A stretch of 64,000 bases of DNA from Vibrio gallaecicus (GTDB lineage: Bacteria > Pseudomonadota > Gammaproteobacteria > Enterobacterales > Vibrionaceae): NCBI RefSeq assembly GCF_024347495.1, contig NZ_AP025491.1, forward strand, positions 1 to 64,000. Reading direction: 5' to 3'. The notes under the pieces are model-generated. The model searched no databases. It worked only from the letters and a program-made list of their open reading frames with translations, and was not told where the DNA came from. The number at the start of each line of letters is the position of its first letter. Position 1 is the stretch's first letter. The translations under genes and the position numbers were made by a program. Below are positions 17,790-27,343 of the stretch, piece after piece.

Positions 17790-19361
17790 ATGCAGTCAGT
17801 TCAAGGTACAGATGCTATCTCAGCACCAGCGAGCCTTCCCGGTAGTAAAAGCGTCTTCATCAAATGGGGAGCGCTTGGTACCGTAGGCTTAATCAATGGC
17901 TACGCTACTATTCTTATGTATTCTCGCGGTGAGCTCGCTTTTGCGTTGCTGACAGTGATTCTAACGGCTCTGGCACTTTACATTTTCGGTAGTAAGAAAA
18001 CTTACGCCCACCGTTACATTTACCCAGGTATTGCCGGAATGATCTTATTCATTCTTTTCCCATTGGCATATACCGTCGGACTAGCCTTCACAAACTACAG
18101 TGCAAAGAACCAACTTACGCTTGAACGTACGCAAACGGTATTGCTTGACCGTACATTCCAAAGCGGAGATAGCTTCCCATTCACACTGTACAAGACTGAT
18201 AACGGTCACCAAATTGTAGTGAAAGATGGCGAGCAATTATTAGCGACAGATGAGTTTTCTTTAGAAGGCTTATCAGCGTCGGACATGGATTTATCTCTAA
18301 TTGAAGCTTCTCAAGGCAGCAAAGAAAAGATCAAAACGATCATTCAAAATAAAGCGACGTTGAGCGGCATTGATTTCCATCTTCCAACTGGCGAAGACAT
18401 CCGCATGAGCGGCTTACGTAAGTTTGCTTCTGTGGCGCCTTTGTATACTTTGCAAGAAGATGGTGAAACATTACTGAACAACGAAACTGGTGAAGTACTT
18501 AAACCTAATATGGAAGTGGGTTTCTATCAGCCTGTTGATGAAAGCGGCAGCTTTATTGGTAACACAATATCACCAGGTTTCGTTGTCGGTATTGGTACGC
18601 ACAACTTTGAGCGTGTATGGAAAGATGACGGTATTAAAGAACCTTTCATCAGTATCTTTATCTGGACGGTTGTCTTCTCCATCTTAACGGTTGGCTTAAC
18701 ACTGGCTATTGGCTTAGTGCTGGCAAACATCGTGCAATGGGAAGAGCTTAAAGGACGAGCAATTTATCGTGTATTACTGATTCTGCCATATGCTGTACCT
18801 GCGTTTATCTCAATCCTTATCTTTAAAGGCTTGTTTAACCAAAGTTTTGGTGAAATCAACATGGTGCTTGAAGCTATCTTCGGCTTAAGCCCTAACTGGT
18901 TCTCAGATCCAATTCTAGCGAAAACAATGGTGTTGATGGTTAACACATGGCTTGGCTTCCCTTACATGATGATTCTTTGTATGGGTCTGTTAAAAGCGAT
19001 TCCTGATGATTTGTATGAAGCGTCAGCGATTGATGGCTCTAACTTCATTGATAACTTCCGTCGCGTAACATTCCCGCTGATGATTAAACCGTTAACACCG
19101 CTTCTTATTGCTGCGTTCGCGTTTAACTTCAACAACTTCGTAATGATTCAATTGTTGACGAATGGTGGTCCAAACATGATTGGTACTTCTGAACCAGCAG
19201 GTTACACGGATCTATTAGTAAGCTACACATACCGAATCGCATTTGAAGGCGGCGGCGGTCAAGACTTCGGTCTAGCAAGTGCCATTGCTACTCTGATATT
19301 CCTATTGGTTGGTGGACTAGCACTACTAAACCTACGTTTCACTAAACTGTCTCAAGATTAA
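17790..19361 (+). CDS. malF: Maltose ABC importer permease
   Basis: 523 residues (E. coli 514). Several N-terminal helices, the large periplasmic P2 loop characteristic of MalF (about residues 105-280) and a C-terminal permease core with the EAA motif ([21 protein letters not shown]) that docks on MalK. It pairs with MalG in the inner membrane. It follows malE by 87 bp with a hairpin between them and precedes malG by 11 bp. Confidence 0.97.
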   Translation: MQSVQGTDAISAPASLPGSKSVFIKWGALGTVGLINGYATILMYSRGELAFALLTVILTALALYIFGSKKTYAHRYIYPGIAGMILFILFPLAYTVGLAFTNYSAKNQLTLERTQTVLLDRTFQSGDSFPFTLYKTDNGHQIVVKDGEQLLATDEFSLEGLSASDMDLSLIEASQGSKEKIKTIIQNKATLSGIDFHLPTGEDIRMSGLRKFASVAPLYTLQEDGETLLNNETGEVLKPNMEVGFYQPVDESGSFIGNTISPGFVVGIGTHNFERVWKDDGIKEPFISIFIWTVVFSILTVGLTLAIGLVLANIVQWEELKGRAIYRVLLILPYAVPAFISILIFKGLFNQSFGEINMVLEAIFGLSPNWFSDPILAKTMVLMVNTWLGFPYMMILCMGLLKAIPDDLYEASAIDGSNFIDNFRRVTFPLMIKPLTPLLIAAFAFNFNNFVMIQLLTNGGPNMIGTSEPAGYTDLLVSYTYRIAFEGGGGQDFGLASAIATLIFLLVGGLALLNLRFTKLSQD

Positions 19362-19372
19362 GGAGCAATACA

Positions 19373-20263
19373 ATGGCTATGGTACAAGGTAAAAACCTTA
19401 AATACCGTGTGTGGGCAACGCATATCGCTTTGTGGTGTTTCCTAGCGATGATTATTTTTCCATTACTTATGATCATTGCGATTTCCTTCCGTGAAGGTAA
19501 CTTTGCGACAGGTAGCTTGATTCCAGAAAACCCTTCTCTGGAGCACTGGAAACTTGCGTTAGGGATGTCGGTAACGAACGCGGATGGTAGTGTTACGCCT
19601 CCTCCATTCCCAGTACTAACCTGGTTATGGAACTCAATTAAGGTAGCGGGTATCACGTCTATCCTAATCGTTTCACTGTCTACAACTTCGGCTTATGCAT
19701 TTGCTCGTATGCGCTTTAAAGGTAAAGAAACTATCTTGAAAGCGATGATGATTTTCCAAATGTTCCCAGCAGTGTTGGCTTTGGTTGCAATTTACGCGTT
19801 ATTTGACAAGTTAGGGCAATACATCCCATTCCTAGGGTTGAATACCCATGGTGGTTTGATCTTCTCTTACTTAGGCGGTATCGCGCTGCATGTATGGACG
19901 ATTAAAGGCTACTTCGAAACCATTGATAACTCACTAGAAGAAGCGGCAGCTCTGGATGGAGCAACACCGTGGCAAGCATTTAAACTGGTACTACTACCAC
20001 TTTCAGTGCCGATTCTAGCGGTTGTATTTATCCTGTCTTTCATCGGTGTAGTTGGTGAAGTACCAGTAGCGTCACTTCTGCTTTCTGATGTGAACTCATA
20101 CACATTAGCAGTAGGCATGCAGCAGTACTTATACCCACAAAACTACTTATGGGGTGACTTCGCAGCAGCAGCAGTACTTTCAGCACTACCAATTACAGCA
20201 GTATTCTTACTTGCACAGCGTTGGTTAGTTGGTGGTTTGACTGCGGGTGGGGTAAAAGGATAA
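19373..20263 (+). CDS. malG: Maltose ABC importer permease
   Basis: 296 residues, the same length as E. coli MalG. Six predicted helices, a short periplasmic loop and an EAA loop ([20 protein letters not shown]) for contact with MalK. An AGGAG site precedes the ATG. It ends the malEFG operon; the sequence after it is a likely sRNA locus. The last residues (LTAGGVKG) match the family, where the C-terminal tail enters the MalK dimer. Confidence 0.97.
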   Translation: MAMVQGKNLKYRVWATHIALWCFLAMIIFPLLMIIAISFREGNFATGSLIPENPSLEHWKLALGMSVTNADGSVTPPPFPVLTWLWNSIKVAGITSILIVSLSTTSAYAFARMRFKGKETILKAMMIFQMFPAVLALVAIYALFDKLGQYIPFLGLNTHGGLIFSYLGGIALHVWTIKGYFETIDNSLEEAAALDGATPWQAFKLVLLPLSVPILAVVFILSFIGVVGEVPVASLLLSDVNSYTLAVGMQQYLYPQNYLWGDFAAAAVLSALPITAVFLLAQRWLVGGLTAGGVKG

Positions 20264-20269
20264 GCTATA

Positions 20270-20461
20270 GTGATAATAATAAGAGCGACCACATAGGTCG
20301 CTCTTAATTGGCATTCTTATTACACTATTTGGTTTGGCCGCTGATCAGTAATAAGAGTAACTCTAGTGTTACGCATAGCTAGCTATTAATGAGGTTCCTT
20401 ACGCCGTTAACCATTAATAGTGATTTGTAACCAGAACCTGAGCATATGCTTGGGTTTTTTT
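20270..20461 (+). ncRNA. micX: MicX-like sRNA in the malG 3' region (boundaries approximate)
   Basis: In V. cholerae the sRNA MicX overlaps the 3' end of VCA0943 (malG); a primary transcript of about 320 nt is processed by RNase E to about 190 nt. Here malG is followed by about 200 bp without an ORF that ends in a good terminator at 20435-20461. Counting back about 190 nt from that end reaches the malG stop codon, as expected. An additional stable stem (GAGCGACC/GGTCGCTC, 20283-20303) lies at the 5' side. I could not align to MicX, so identity rests on synteny and size. Confidence 0.6.
20435..20461 (+). terminator. Rho-independent terminator of the malG 3' RNA
   Basis: AACCTGAGCAT pairs with ATGCTTGGGTT, followed by seven T residues (through 20461). 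It has no ORF within 170 bp upstream, so it is best explained as the end of an untranslated RNA. Confidence 0.8.
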
Positions 20462-20903
20462 ATGCCTACTCTAAAATTACTTGTATCTATTGACCTTATT
20501 TCAATACCAATATTGAACATATCTGGTACTTATTTTCAGTAATGTGCGTAACGCTCTCAGAACTTACTTAGCTCGTTACCTTACTTAGTTAACTGTCCCA
20601 TGATTAGGAACTAAATTATCAATAGAGGTCAAATTGATGGATTTGAGTATAGAGGAGGCAAGTTCTATTAATACAATGCTCATTCTGAGCTGCGTGATAG
20701 TTCAATTATTAAGGTGTAACAAGATCTTATTACATCTACAAAGTGATGCATTAGCATGATTTCGTTTTTAAAAATGATGGGGTCTTGTGATGGGGAGTTT
20801 ATAAAATTTGAAATCTAAGACTTAAGCATCATCACGATTAGTTGAACTAGGATTGAAACTTAAGCCATCTTTTAATTTATGTAACATGAAAATTGATGCT
20901 CTA

Positions 20904-20921
20904 TAAGACTAAGACTAAGAC
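20904..20921. repeat. Hexanucleotide tandem repeat, (TAAGAC)x3
   Basis: Three copies of TAAGAC in the convergent region between malG and the small minus-strand gene, 27 bp from the stop codon of the latter. The rest of 20462-20948 is AT-rich with no recognised feature. Confidence 0.8.
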
Positions 20922-20948
20922 TAGGTATAGACGTTGTATTAAACGGTT

Positions 20949-21194
20949 TTAAAACTCCCGATTAGAGGGGGCACAGCCCTGATGCTGTAGCAAAACATAA
21001 ATACTCTCTTGATTTAATGCGACTCTACGGAATAGATCTGCAAAAGTATTGTCCCCGCCAAAACACGCTTGAATATAGTGATTAATCTCATCGCTATTGT
21101 AGCCTTCCACATACAAGGTACGAACCCATTGATATTCCACTGCTTTTAAATTATTGAGAGTTGATTCGCTTAGCGTGGTGCGTGTGATGCCCAA
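20949..21194 (-). CDS. Small hypothetical protein (81 aa)
   Basis: I do not recognise the family. The start is TTG at 21194, supported by a strong AGGAG ribosome site 6-7 nt upstream; no in-frame ATG gives a comparable context. The product is mainly polar and helical (TLNNLKAVEYQWVRTLYVEG, then YNSDEINHYIQACF), without a signal peptide or membrane segment. It is isolated: malG is convergent 685 bp away and the next gene starts 381 bp away. It could be a regulator or a metabolic accessory protein; no motif decides. Confidence 0.6.
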   Translation of the reverse strand: MGITRTTLSESTLNNLKAVEYQWVRTLYVEGYNSDEINHYIQACFGGDNTFADLFRRVALNQESIYVLLQHQGCAPSNREF

Positions 21195-21575
21195 GGGTTA
21201 CTCCTGAATATATGCTAGTCCATTATTAGAAGTGGCATTTAAGCAAAGCAAAATGACGAATATATTACACGGCTTATTAAAAACGGTTCAAAGGCGATAT
21301 TCTGTAAAAGAATGGAAGGAAGAACGTGTAAAGCGTTCAACAATAGAATGATGTGAGTACGGTTGATTATAAAATAGGGTTGCTTATCACGACCTAGTGA
21401 AGAGTGAATAACCATATGCTCAGTAGACAAAACCCAGCCCCTTGGTTCTTTCTATTTGAAAGTAAGTAAAAAGAGAATGGGCTAGGTTTTATCGTTCGAC
21501 TTCAATACCAAGCTTTTAGGTGCTGCTTGCTGTTCAAAATGCTTATTTGAGAATGACTCAGGAAGCCGTTACTTT
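21195..21575. other. Intergenic, no supported gene
   Basis: 381 bp. A minus-strand frame of 63 codons and a plus-strand frame of 32 codons exist but lack ribosome sites. AAACCCAGCCC near 21430 can pair with GGGCTAGGTTTT near 21480, a long weak hairpin that might end the thioesterase transcript. Confidence 0.4.
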
Positions 21576-22079
21576 TTATTTTAGATACTTAACGTGAGCT
21601 TCCATTTCTTCGCCAATCTGCTTACGCATGTTCATTAAGCGAATCGCAGAATCGCGAAGCTCAGTATCTTCATCGGTTTCAGGTATCCATTCCGGCACCT
21701 TAGTTGGTGAGCCATTTTCATCAACGGCAACCATGATAACGATGCAGTGAGTCGTCAATCGGTTGTTAAGCTCCTTAGGATCGCTAGCTTGAACATCGAT
21801 GGCGATATGCATAGAAGAAGAGCCGGTATAAATAACCTTGGCACTTACTTCAACAAGGTTGCCTACATGAATGGGTGCAACAAAGCGAATTCCCCCAGCG
21901 TAAGCAGTAATACAATATTTACCACTCCAACCGGCAGAGCAGGCGTAAGCGGCTAAATCGATCCATTTCATTGCTGCGCCGCCGTGTACTTTGCCGCCGA
22001 AGTTCACGTCCCCTGGTTCTGCTAAAAAGCGTAAAGTGACATCGCGTTTACCACTTTGTCTATTTTGATTACCGCCCAT
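21576..22079 (-). CDS. Acyl-CoA thioesterase (hotdog fold, YciA-like)
   Basis: 167 residues. The single hotdog domain has the family segments PGDVNFGGKVHGGAAMKWID and YAGGIRFVAPIHVGNLVEV, with the catalytic Asp of the VHGG...WID helix. Such enzymes cleave acyl-CoA thioesters in the cytoplasm as hexamers. The gene has its own ribosome site (AGGAAC) and is divergent from sbcDC. The C-terminal extension (ELRDSAIRLMNMRKQIGEEM) is helical and somewhat longer than in E. coli YciA (132 residues), nearer to the long-chain acyl-CoA thioesterases. Confidence 0.88.
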   Translation of the reverse strand: MGGNQNRQSGKRDVTLRFLAEPGDVNFGGKVHGGAAMKWIDLAAYACSAGWSGKYCITAYAGGIRFVAPIHVGNLVEVSAKVIYTGSSSMHIAIDVQASDPKELNNRLTTHCIVIMVAVDENGSPTKVPEWIPETDEDTELRDSAIRLMNMRKQIGEEMEAHVKYLK

Positions 22080-22234
22080 ACACTGTTCCTAATTATTATA
22101 TTTTTATTGATTAACAAGTCAGTTACTTATTAGAAACAATATACCTAACGACATAAGAATTAAAGCAGAGATTTCCTTTTCACTGCTAGATTTAGTTGGC
22201 ACAATTAAACCACTTAAATCAGACAGTGTTTTCT

Positions 22235-23467
22235 ATGCGCATTCTCCATACTTCCGATTGGCATTTTGGTCAAAACTTCTTTACCAAAAGCCGTAAAAAC
22301 GAGCATCAACTTTTCATTCAATGGCTACTTAAGCAAGTCACCGCTTTTGATATTAATGCCGTTATTGTCGCGGGAGATGTGTTTGATACTGGCGCTCCAC
22401 CCAGTTATGCCAGAGAAATGTATAACCAGTTTGTCGTGGACTTGAATCAATTAGGATGCCAGTTGGTGGTGCTTGGCGGTAACCACGATTCCGTTTCAAC
22501 ACTGAATGAATCTAAGCAATTGTTAGCTTGCTTAAATACTCATGTTATTGCTAATACAAGTGATGATCTAGACTCACAAATTATTCCGCTCATGAACAAA
22601 GATAAAGTTGGGGCGTACCTATGCGCCGTGCCTTTTGTTCGAGCGAGAGACGTAGTCAGCAGCCAAGCGGGTGAGTCGGGAACAGACAAGCAGCAAGCGT
22701 TGGGGCAAGCTATTTCTCAGCACTATCATGCTTTATATGATCATGCGAATGAACTGAGACAATCTAAACATCTATCTATCCCTATTGTTGCGACCGGTCA
22801 CTTAACCGCGCTTGGGGTAACCACGTCTGAATCTGTCCGTGATATTTATATTGGAACGCTTGATGGTTTTGATGCAAAAGGTTTCCCCCCCGCTGATTAC
22901 ATTGCATTGGGTCATATTCACCGACCTCAAATAGTAGCGAAGAAGCAGCATATTCGTTACAGCGGGTCGCCAATTCCACTGAGCTTTGATGAATTAAAAT
23001 CGGAAAAACAAGTTGTGATGGTTGAATTTGAAGCGGATAAAGTCAGTTCAATTGAAACGATTTCAGTTCCTAGATTTCAGGCGATGGCAAATGTGAAAGG
23101 GGACTTACAAGAAGTCGAAGCTAGCCTGAAAGAATTAGCGGAAGACAACTCGGAAGAGAGCGTTTGGGTATCGGTTGAAGTCAAAATTCAAGATTACTTA
23201 TCCGACTTGCAAAATCGCATACAAGCCATGGTTGAAGGCACTAACATTGAAGTGCTTCAATTACGCCGTGCACGTGAAAACTACTCAGCTTCTTTGAGCC
23301 AACAAAACAACGAGACTTTGGCTGAGTTAACGCCGTTTGATGTATTTTCAAAACGCTTAGAACTTGAAGTGTTTGAAGGTGAAGACCAGCAGAACCGCAA
23401 AGAGCGAATCACACAGACTTTTAAACAAATCGTGTCAGACATTGAGCATAAGGATTCAGCGGAATGA
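22235..23467 (+). CDS. sbcD: Exonuclease SbcCD, nuclease subunit
   Basis: 410 residues. All Mre11-type phosphoesterase motifs are present: HTSDWHFGQ, VAGDVFDTG, LGGNHDS, ATGHLTALG and ALGHIHRPQ. These bind two Mn ions. SbcCD opens and degrades hairpins and protein-blocked DNA ends. The frame is open from a TTG at 22196, but homologues start with MRILHTSDWH, so I chose the ATG at 22235. The stop codon overlaps the sbcC start by 4 bp. Confidence 0.96.
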   Translation: MRILHTSDWHFGQNFFTKSRKNEHQLFIQWLLKQVTAFDINAVIVAGDVFDTGAPPSYAREMYNQFVVDLNQLGCQLVVLGGNHDSVSTLNESKQLLACLNTHVIANTSDDLDSQIIPLMNKDKVGAYLCAVPFVRARDVVSSQAGESGTDKQQALGQAISQHYHALYDHANELRQSKHLSIPIVATGHLTALGVTTSESVRDIYIGTLDGFDAKGFPPADYIALGHIHRPQIVAKKQHIRYSGSPIPLSFDELKSEKQVVMVEFEADKVSSIETISVPRFQAMANVKGDLQEVEASLKELAEDNSEESVWVSVEVKIQDYLSDLQNRIQAMVEGTNIEVLQLRRARENYSASLSQQNNETLAELTPFDVFSKRLELEVFEGEDQQNRKERITQTFKQIVSDIEHKDSAE

Positions 23468-26400
23468 AAATTTTAACCTTACGCTTTGGTAACCTAAATT
23501 CACTCAAGGGCGAGTGGAAAATAGATTTTACCCAGTCTCCATTTGTCGATAACGGCTTATTCGCGATTACGGGCGCAACGGGCGCAGGAAAAACGACATT
23601 GCTTGATGCGATATGTTTAGGTTTGTATCACAACACACCTAGGCTTGGCGCTATTTCAACGTCTAACAACGAAATTATGACGAGAGGCACGGCGGAGTGT
23701 TTTTCGGAAGTCGAATTTGAAGTGAAAGGCAAAGCGTATCGATCGTTTTGGAGCATGCGCCGTTCAAGAGGAAAGTTAGATGGTAATTTGCAATCAGCCC
23801 AAGTGGAGCTTGCAGAAGTTGAATCTGGCAAAGTCCTTGCCACTCAAATCAAGAAGAAATCAGAGCTGGTTGAGTCACTCACAGGGTTAGATTTTGATAG
23901 GTTCACCAAGTCAATGATGCTCTCCCAAGGTCAGTTTGCTGCATTTCTTAATGCTAAGGAATCTGAGCGAGCGGAGCTATTGGAAGAGCTGACTGGAACT
24001 GAAATTTACGGTCTGATCTCCGAAGGTGTGCACAAGCAATATAGCCAATCTAAGCAAGGTTTAGCGCAGCTCGAATCTCAAGCTGAAGGCGTTCAATTAC
24101 TGACTTTTGAACAAATAGAAGCATTTACTCAAGAACTGTCTGACTTAACGCTTCAACAAAAGGCAAATAAGCAAACCCTGCAGGCTTTAACTGAACATAA
24201 AAGCTGGTGGAACCAACATCACAAGCTCAGTTCTGAACTGAATCAAGCTGAAACAGAGTTTACCGCGGCTAATTCAGCACGAGATAATGCAGCTTCAGAT
24301 ATGGAGAGGTTGGCTAAAAGTGAACCTGCCGAAAAGCTTCGTACCCCTCATACTTTGTGGCAAGAATCTGCTCGTCAGCTAACAAGCCTAGAAAAGCAGA
24401 ATCAAACTAAGCGCGAGCAGTTAATCACTACGCAATCCTCATTTGATGAAAAAAGCCGAGAGCTAAAAACGGCAGAAACAAATTTAGAACAAGTGAAACT
24501 GCGCCATGTTGAACAGGAAAGCTTGATAAATCAAAAGGTGGTTCCACTTGATGGGCAAATTGCACAATTAGTAAATCAGAGCCAAGTTGAAGCAACAAAG
24601 CAGTCATCATTGTTAAGCTCTTTGGTTCAAGTTCAAGTGTCTTTGAAAAATACCGATGAGCAAACCACGAGTCTCAATTTGCAGCTAGGCAAGCAAGTTC
24701 AATACCTTGAACAACATTCGAATGATGAAAATGTTGAGGTACAGTTACAAGGTTGGAAAGCGCAACACAGCCAATGCCAGAAAGGACAGCTGACGGTTTC
24801 TGATCTACAAAGTAACGCTCTTGTGACAAGCAAGCAGTGTGAAGAACAAACTGGCTTGCTAGCCCAAAGTAAATTGAAACTACAGGCTGCTGAGCAACAA
24901 CAACATGACGTGATACTAAAGCACGATGCTGCGAACCAAAGCCTTAATGCATTGCTTGTTGTCCATAACAAGTCGTCTTTAGAAAACGAATTAAGTGCGT
25001 TAACTGCACAATTGGCATTGGAAGTACCACTACTCAGTATCCAATCTAATTGGCTGCAGTTCACCACAGAACAGCAACAGAAACATCATTGGTTACAAGA
25101 AGCGAAGCAAACGAAAAAGCAACTAGAAGAAAAACGAGAACAGCTGCTTGGGCATTATCAATCCCAAAAATTATTGGTCGCATCAACTAAGCAATTGATC
25201 ACGCAAGAAGGGCACTTAGCTCATTATCGAACTCAGTTAGTGGATGGCGAAGAGTGCCCATTATGCGGAGCATTGGAACACCCTAAAGCTGTCGCTTTTG
25301 ATGAAGTGGAGGGTATGACTCATGATGAAGAGTTGCGTGAACAACTTCAGCAAGCAGAACTTGGGCTAGAAAAAGTAGAGCAGCAAGGTCGCGATATTCG
25401 TAATGAACTGGATACCTTGACTCGCCAACAAGTGGAGTTCGAGGCTCGTGAAGTGTGGTTGAACGAACAAATCGAATCGGCATTGACTCATTGGCAACAG
25501 CAGTGTGTACCGCAAAAAATAGACTTGCCGATCACGGAATCTGGCGCGATTCAGGTTTTGATGCAGCAGCTAAGAAACCAAAAAGAATCGATTACTCAGC
25601 AGCTAAAGCAATTACATCAAGCTGAAGTTCTTGTTCAAACTATTTCGGATGAGAAGAATCAGATTGTACTTTCAGTTCAGAGCTTACAGTCTCAGTATCA
25701 ATTGGATAATCAGAAGTTTGAAGCCTCCCAGCAGCAACTCACAAGCTTTAAAGAACAAACAGAAAAGGCGAAGTTAGAGTTATCTCAGTTAGAATCTGAA
25801 CTCAGAAATAGCATTAAAAATACCGGCTTTATAATAGAAGAGGGTGTGGCTCTTGATGCGTGGTTTAACCAAAAACATGAAGATGTTAATCAATGGAAAG
25901 TCGCTAGCCAGTCAGTGAACACTTACCAGCAACAACTATCTGATTTGAAAAAAGATACGTTAACGCTCAATGAAAAACTGAATGAGCTGACTGAATCATC
26001 GGCTAAACAAGATGAACTTGTGAAAAATGTCGCAGAGCAATTACTGCAATTGAAAGGTGAGCGTAGCGATTTATTCCAAGATAAATTGGTGGAGCAAGAG
26101 CGTGATTTAAGCACAAAACGAGTCACCACTCATGAGCAAACCAAGCAAACGGCTTTAGCTACAACGCAGCAAGTGCAATCTCAATTGGATGCCGTTTCCG
26201 CTGAAATTAATATGCTAGTCGAAAACATTCAGCAAGCTAAAGTCGCCGTTATGGAAAAACTCAAACACTGGCAGCTAAAGCTTTCTGAAAGTTCGATTAA
26301 AGATGAAGATGAATTTTTAGCGTCGTTATTGATTGAGCCGGAACGAGAAAGATTAGTTCTACTAAAAACACAGTTAGAAAAACGCATTGAAGGCAGCCAA

Positions 26401-27153
26401 GCTGTGGTGAAAGCCGCGATGGCGAATATCAGTAAGCTTGATCTTGAACCCCAAGCGGAAGAGTGGCGCAAAGTTGAGTTAGATGATGTATCTATCCAGC
26501 TTGAACAATTGCAAGAAGCCGTTGATAACCTCGCTAAGAAGCAAGGTGAATTAAGCAACGAGTTAGAATCTGATGAAAAGCGTCGAACGGGTCAAAGGGC
26601 GCTCTTTGAACAGATTGAACAGTACCGCAAGGAATTTGAGGATATTCAATATCTTCACTCTTTGATTGGTTCTCAGAAAGGCGATAAGTTTCGTACTTTT
26701 GCTCAAGGTCTGACCTTAGATAACCTTGTGTATCTTGCCAATCAGCAACTTGAACGCTTACACGGTCGTTATCTTTTACAACGTAAAGGTGGGGAGGGCT
26801 TAGAGCTTTCTGTACTTGATACGTGGCAAGGCGATGCAGTGCGAGATACAAAAACCTTATCTGGCGGCGAAAGCTTCTTAGTCAGTTTAGCGCTGGCGCT
26901 TGCTCTATCTGACCTAGTGAGTCATAAAACCAGTATCGACTCATTATTCTTAGATGAAGGCTTTGGCACTTTAGATGCTGAGACTCTCGATATAGCTTTG
27001 GATGCGTTAGATAACTTGAACGCTACAGGGAAAATGATCGGGGTAATCAGCCACATTGAAGCAATGAAAGAGCGTATTCCAGTTCAGCTGAAAGTGACCA
27101 AGAAAAGCGGTCTCGGAGTCAGTGTCTTAGACTCACATTATCGAGTGGCTTAG
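23464..27153 (+). CDS. sbcC: Exonuclease SbcCD, ATPase subunit
   Basis: 1229 residues, longer than E. coli SbcC (1048). Rad50-type ABC ATPase: Walker A (GATGAGKTTLLDAI, about residues 36-49), two very long Gln/Glu-rich coiled-coil arms, a CPLC zinc hook at about residue 597, the signature LSGGESFLVSLALALA and Walker B LFLDEGFGTLDAETLD. It forms a clamp with SbcD. The extra length is all coiled coil, so the arms should be longer than in E. coli. An 8-bp tandem array begins 4 bp after the stop codon. Confidence 0.96.
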   Translation: MKILTLRFGNLNSLKGEWKIDFTQSPFVDNGLFAITGATGAGKTTLLDAICLGLYHNTPRLGAISTSNNEIMTRGTAECFSEVEFEVKGKAYRSFWSMRRSRGKLDGNLQSAQVELAEVESGKVLATQIKKKSELVESLTGLDFDRFTKSMMLSQGQFAAFLNAKESERAELLEELTGTEIYGLISEGVHKQYSQSKQGLAQLESQAEGVQLLTFEQIEAFTQELSDLTLQQKANKQTLQALTEHKSWWNQHHKLSSELNQAETEFTAANSARDNAASDMERLAKSEPAEKLRTPHTLWQESARQLTSLEKQNQTKREQLITTQSSFDEKSRELKTAETNLEQVKLRHVEQESLINQKVVPLDGQIAQLVNQSQVEATKQSSLLSSLVQVQVSLKNTDEQTTSLNLQLGKQVQYLEQHSNDENVEVQLQGWKAQHSQCQKGQLTVSDLQSNALVTSKQCEEQTGLLAQSKLKLQAAEQQQHDVILKHDAANQSLNALLVVHNKSSLENELSALTAQLALEVPLLSIQSNWLQFTTEQQQKHHWLQEAKQTKKQLEEKREQLLGHYQSQKLLVASTKQLITQEGHLAHYRTQLVDGEECPLCGALEHPKAVAFDEVEGMTHDEELREQLQQAELGLEKVEQQGRDIRNELDTLTRQQVEFEAREVWLNEQIESALTHWQQQCVPQKIDLPITESGAIQVLMQQLRNQKESITQQLKQLHQAEVLVQTISDEKNQIVLSVQSLQSQYQLDNQKFEASQQQLTSFKEQTEKAKLELSQLESELRNSIKNTGFIIEEGVALDAWFNQKHEDVNQWKVASQSVNTYQQQLSDLKKDTLTLNEKLNELTESSAKQDELVKNVAEQLLQLKGERSDLFQDKLVEQERDLSTKRVTTHEQTKQTALATTQQVQSQLDAVSAEINMLVENIQQAKVAVMEKLKHWQLKLSESSIKDEDEFLASLLIEPERERLVLLKTQLEKRIEGSQAVVKAAMANISKLDLEPQAEEWRKVELDDVSIQLEQLQEAVDNLAKKQGELSNELESDEKRRTGQRALFEQIEQYRKEFEDIQYLHSLIGSQKGDKFRTFAQGLTLDNLVYLANQQLERLHGRYLLQRKGGEGLELSVLDTWQGDAVRDTKTLSGGESFLVSLALALALSDLVSHKTSIDSLFLDEGFGTLDAETLDIALDALDNLNATGKMIGVISHIEAMKERIPVQLKVTKKSGLGVSVLDSHYRVA

Positions 27154-27157
27154 TATC

Positions 27158-27214
27158 GATTCTAAGATTCTAAGATTCTAAGATTCTAAGATTCTAAGAT
27201 TCTAAGATTCTAAG
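27158..27214. repeat. Octanucleotide tandem array, (GATTCTAA)x7
   Basis: Seven copies of GATTCTAA, beginning 4 bp after the sbcC stop codon in the convergent junction with the oppA-like gene. It is the only 8-bp unit among the arrays of this window. Confidence 0.95.
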
Positions 27215-27278
27215 GTTTATTGTCTGAGTTTAAGCTCTTCAGAAATATAGGGTTAAATCTCTGCGTAAACAGCAATCA

Positions 27279-27312
27279 AAAGGCAAGTGACGATACTCAC
27301 TTGCCTTTTTCT
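27279..27312. terminator. Bidirectional rho-independent terminator
   Basis: AAAGGCAAGTGA / TCACTTGCCTTT (27279-27290 with 27296-27307), flanked by A and T tracts, between sbcC and the convergent binding-protein gene. Confidence 0.92.
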
Positions 27313-27343
27313 TTTTTAAATCAACTGCTAACTCAATGAAGCA

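Noticed and set aside
21251..21349. 32-codon plus-strand ORF (MTNILHGLL start), briefly considered as a DUF1127-like peptide
   Set aside because: It lacks the DUF1127 C-terminal core and has no ribosome site.
21239..21430. 63-codon minus-strand ORF
   Set aside because: No ribosome site, no recognisable motif, and it lies in an AT-rich spacer.
26229..26851. Minus-strand ORFs within sbcC
   Set aside because: They are shadows of a strongly supported gene; Gln/Glu-rich coiled-coil codons leave long antisense frames open.
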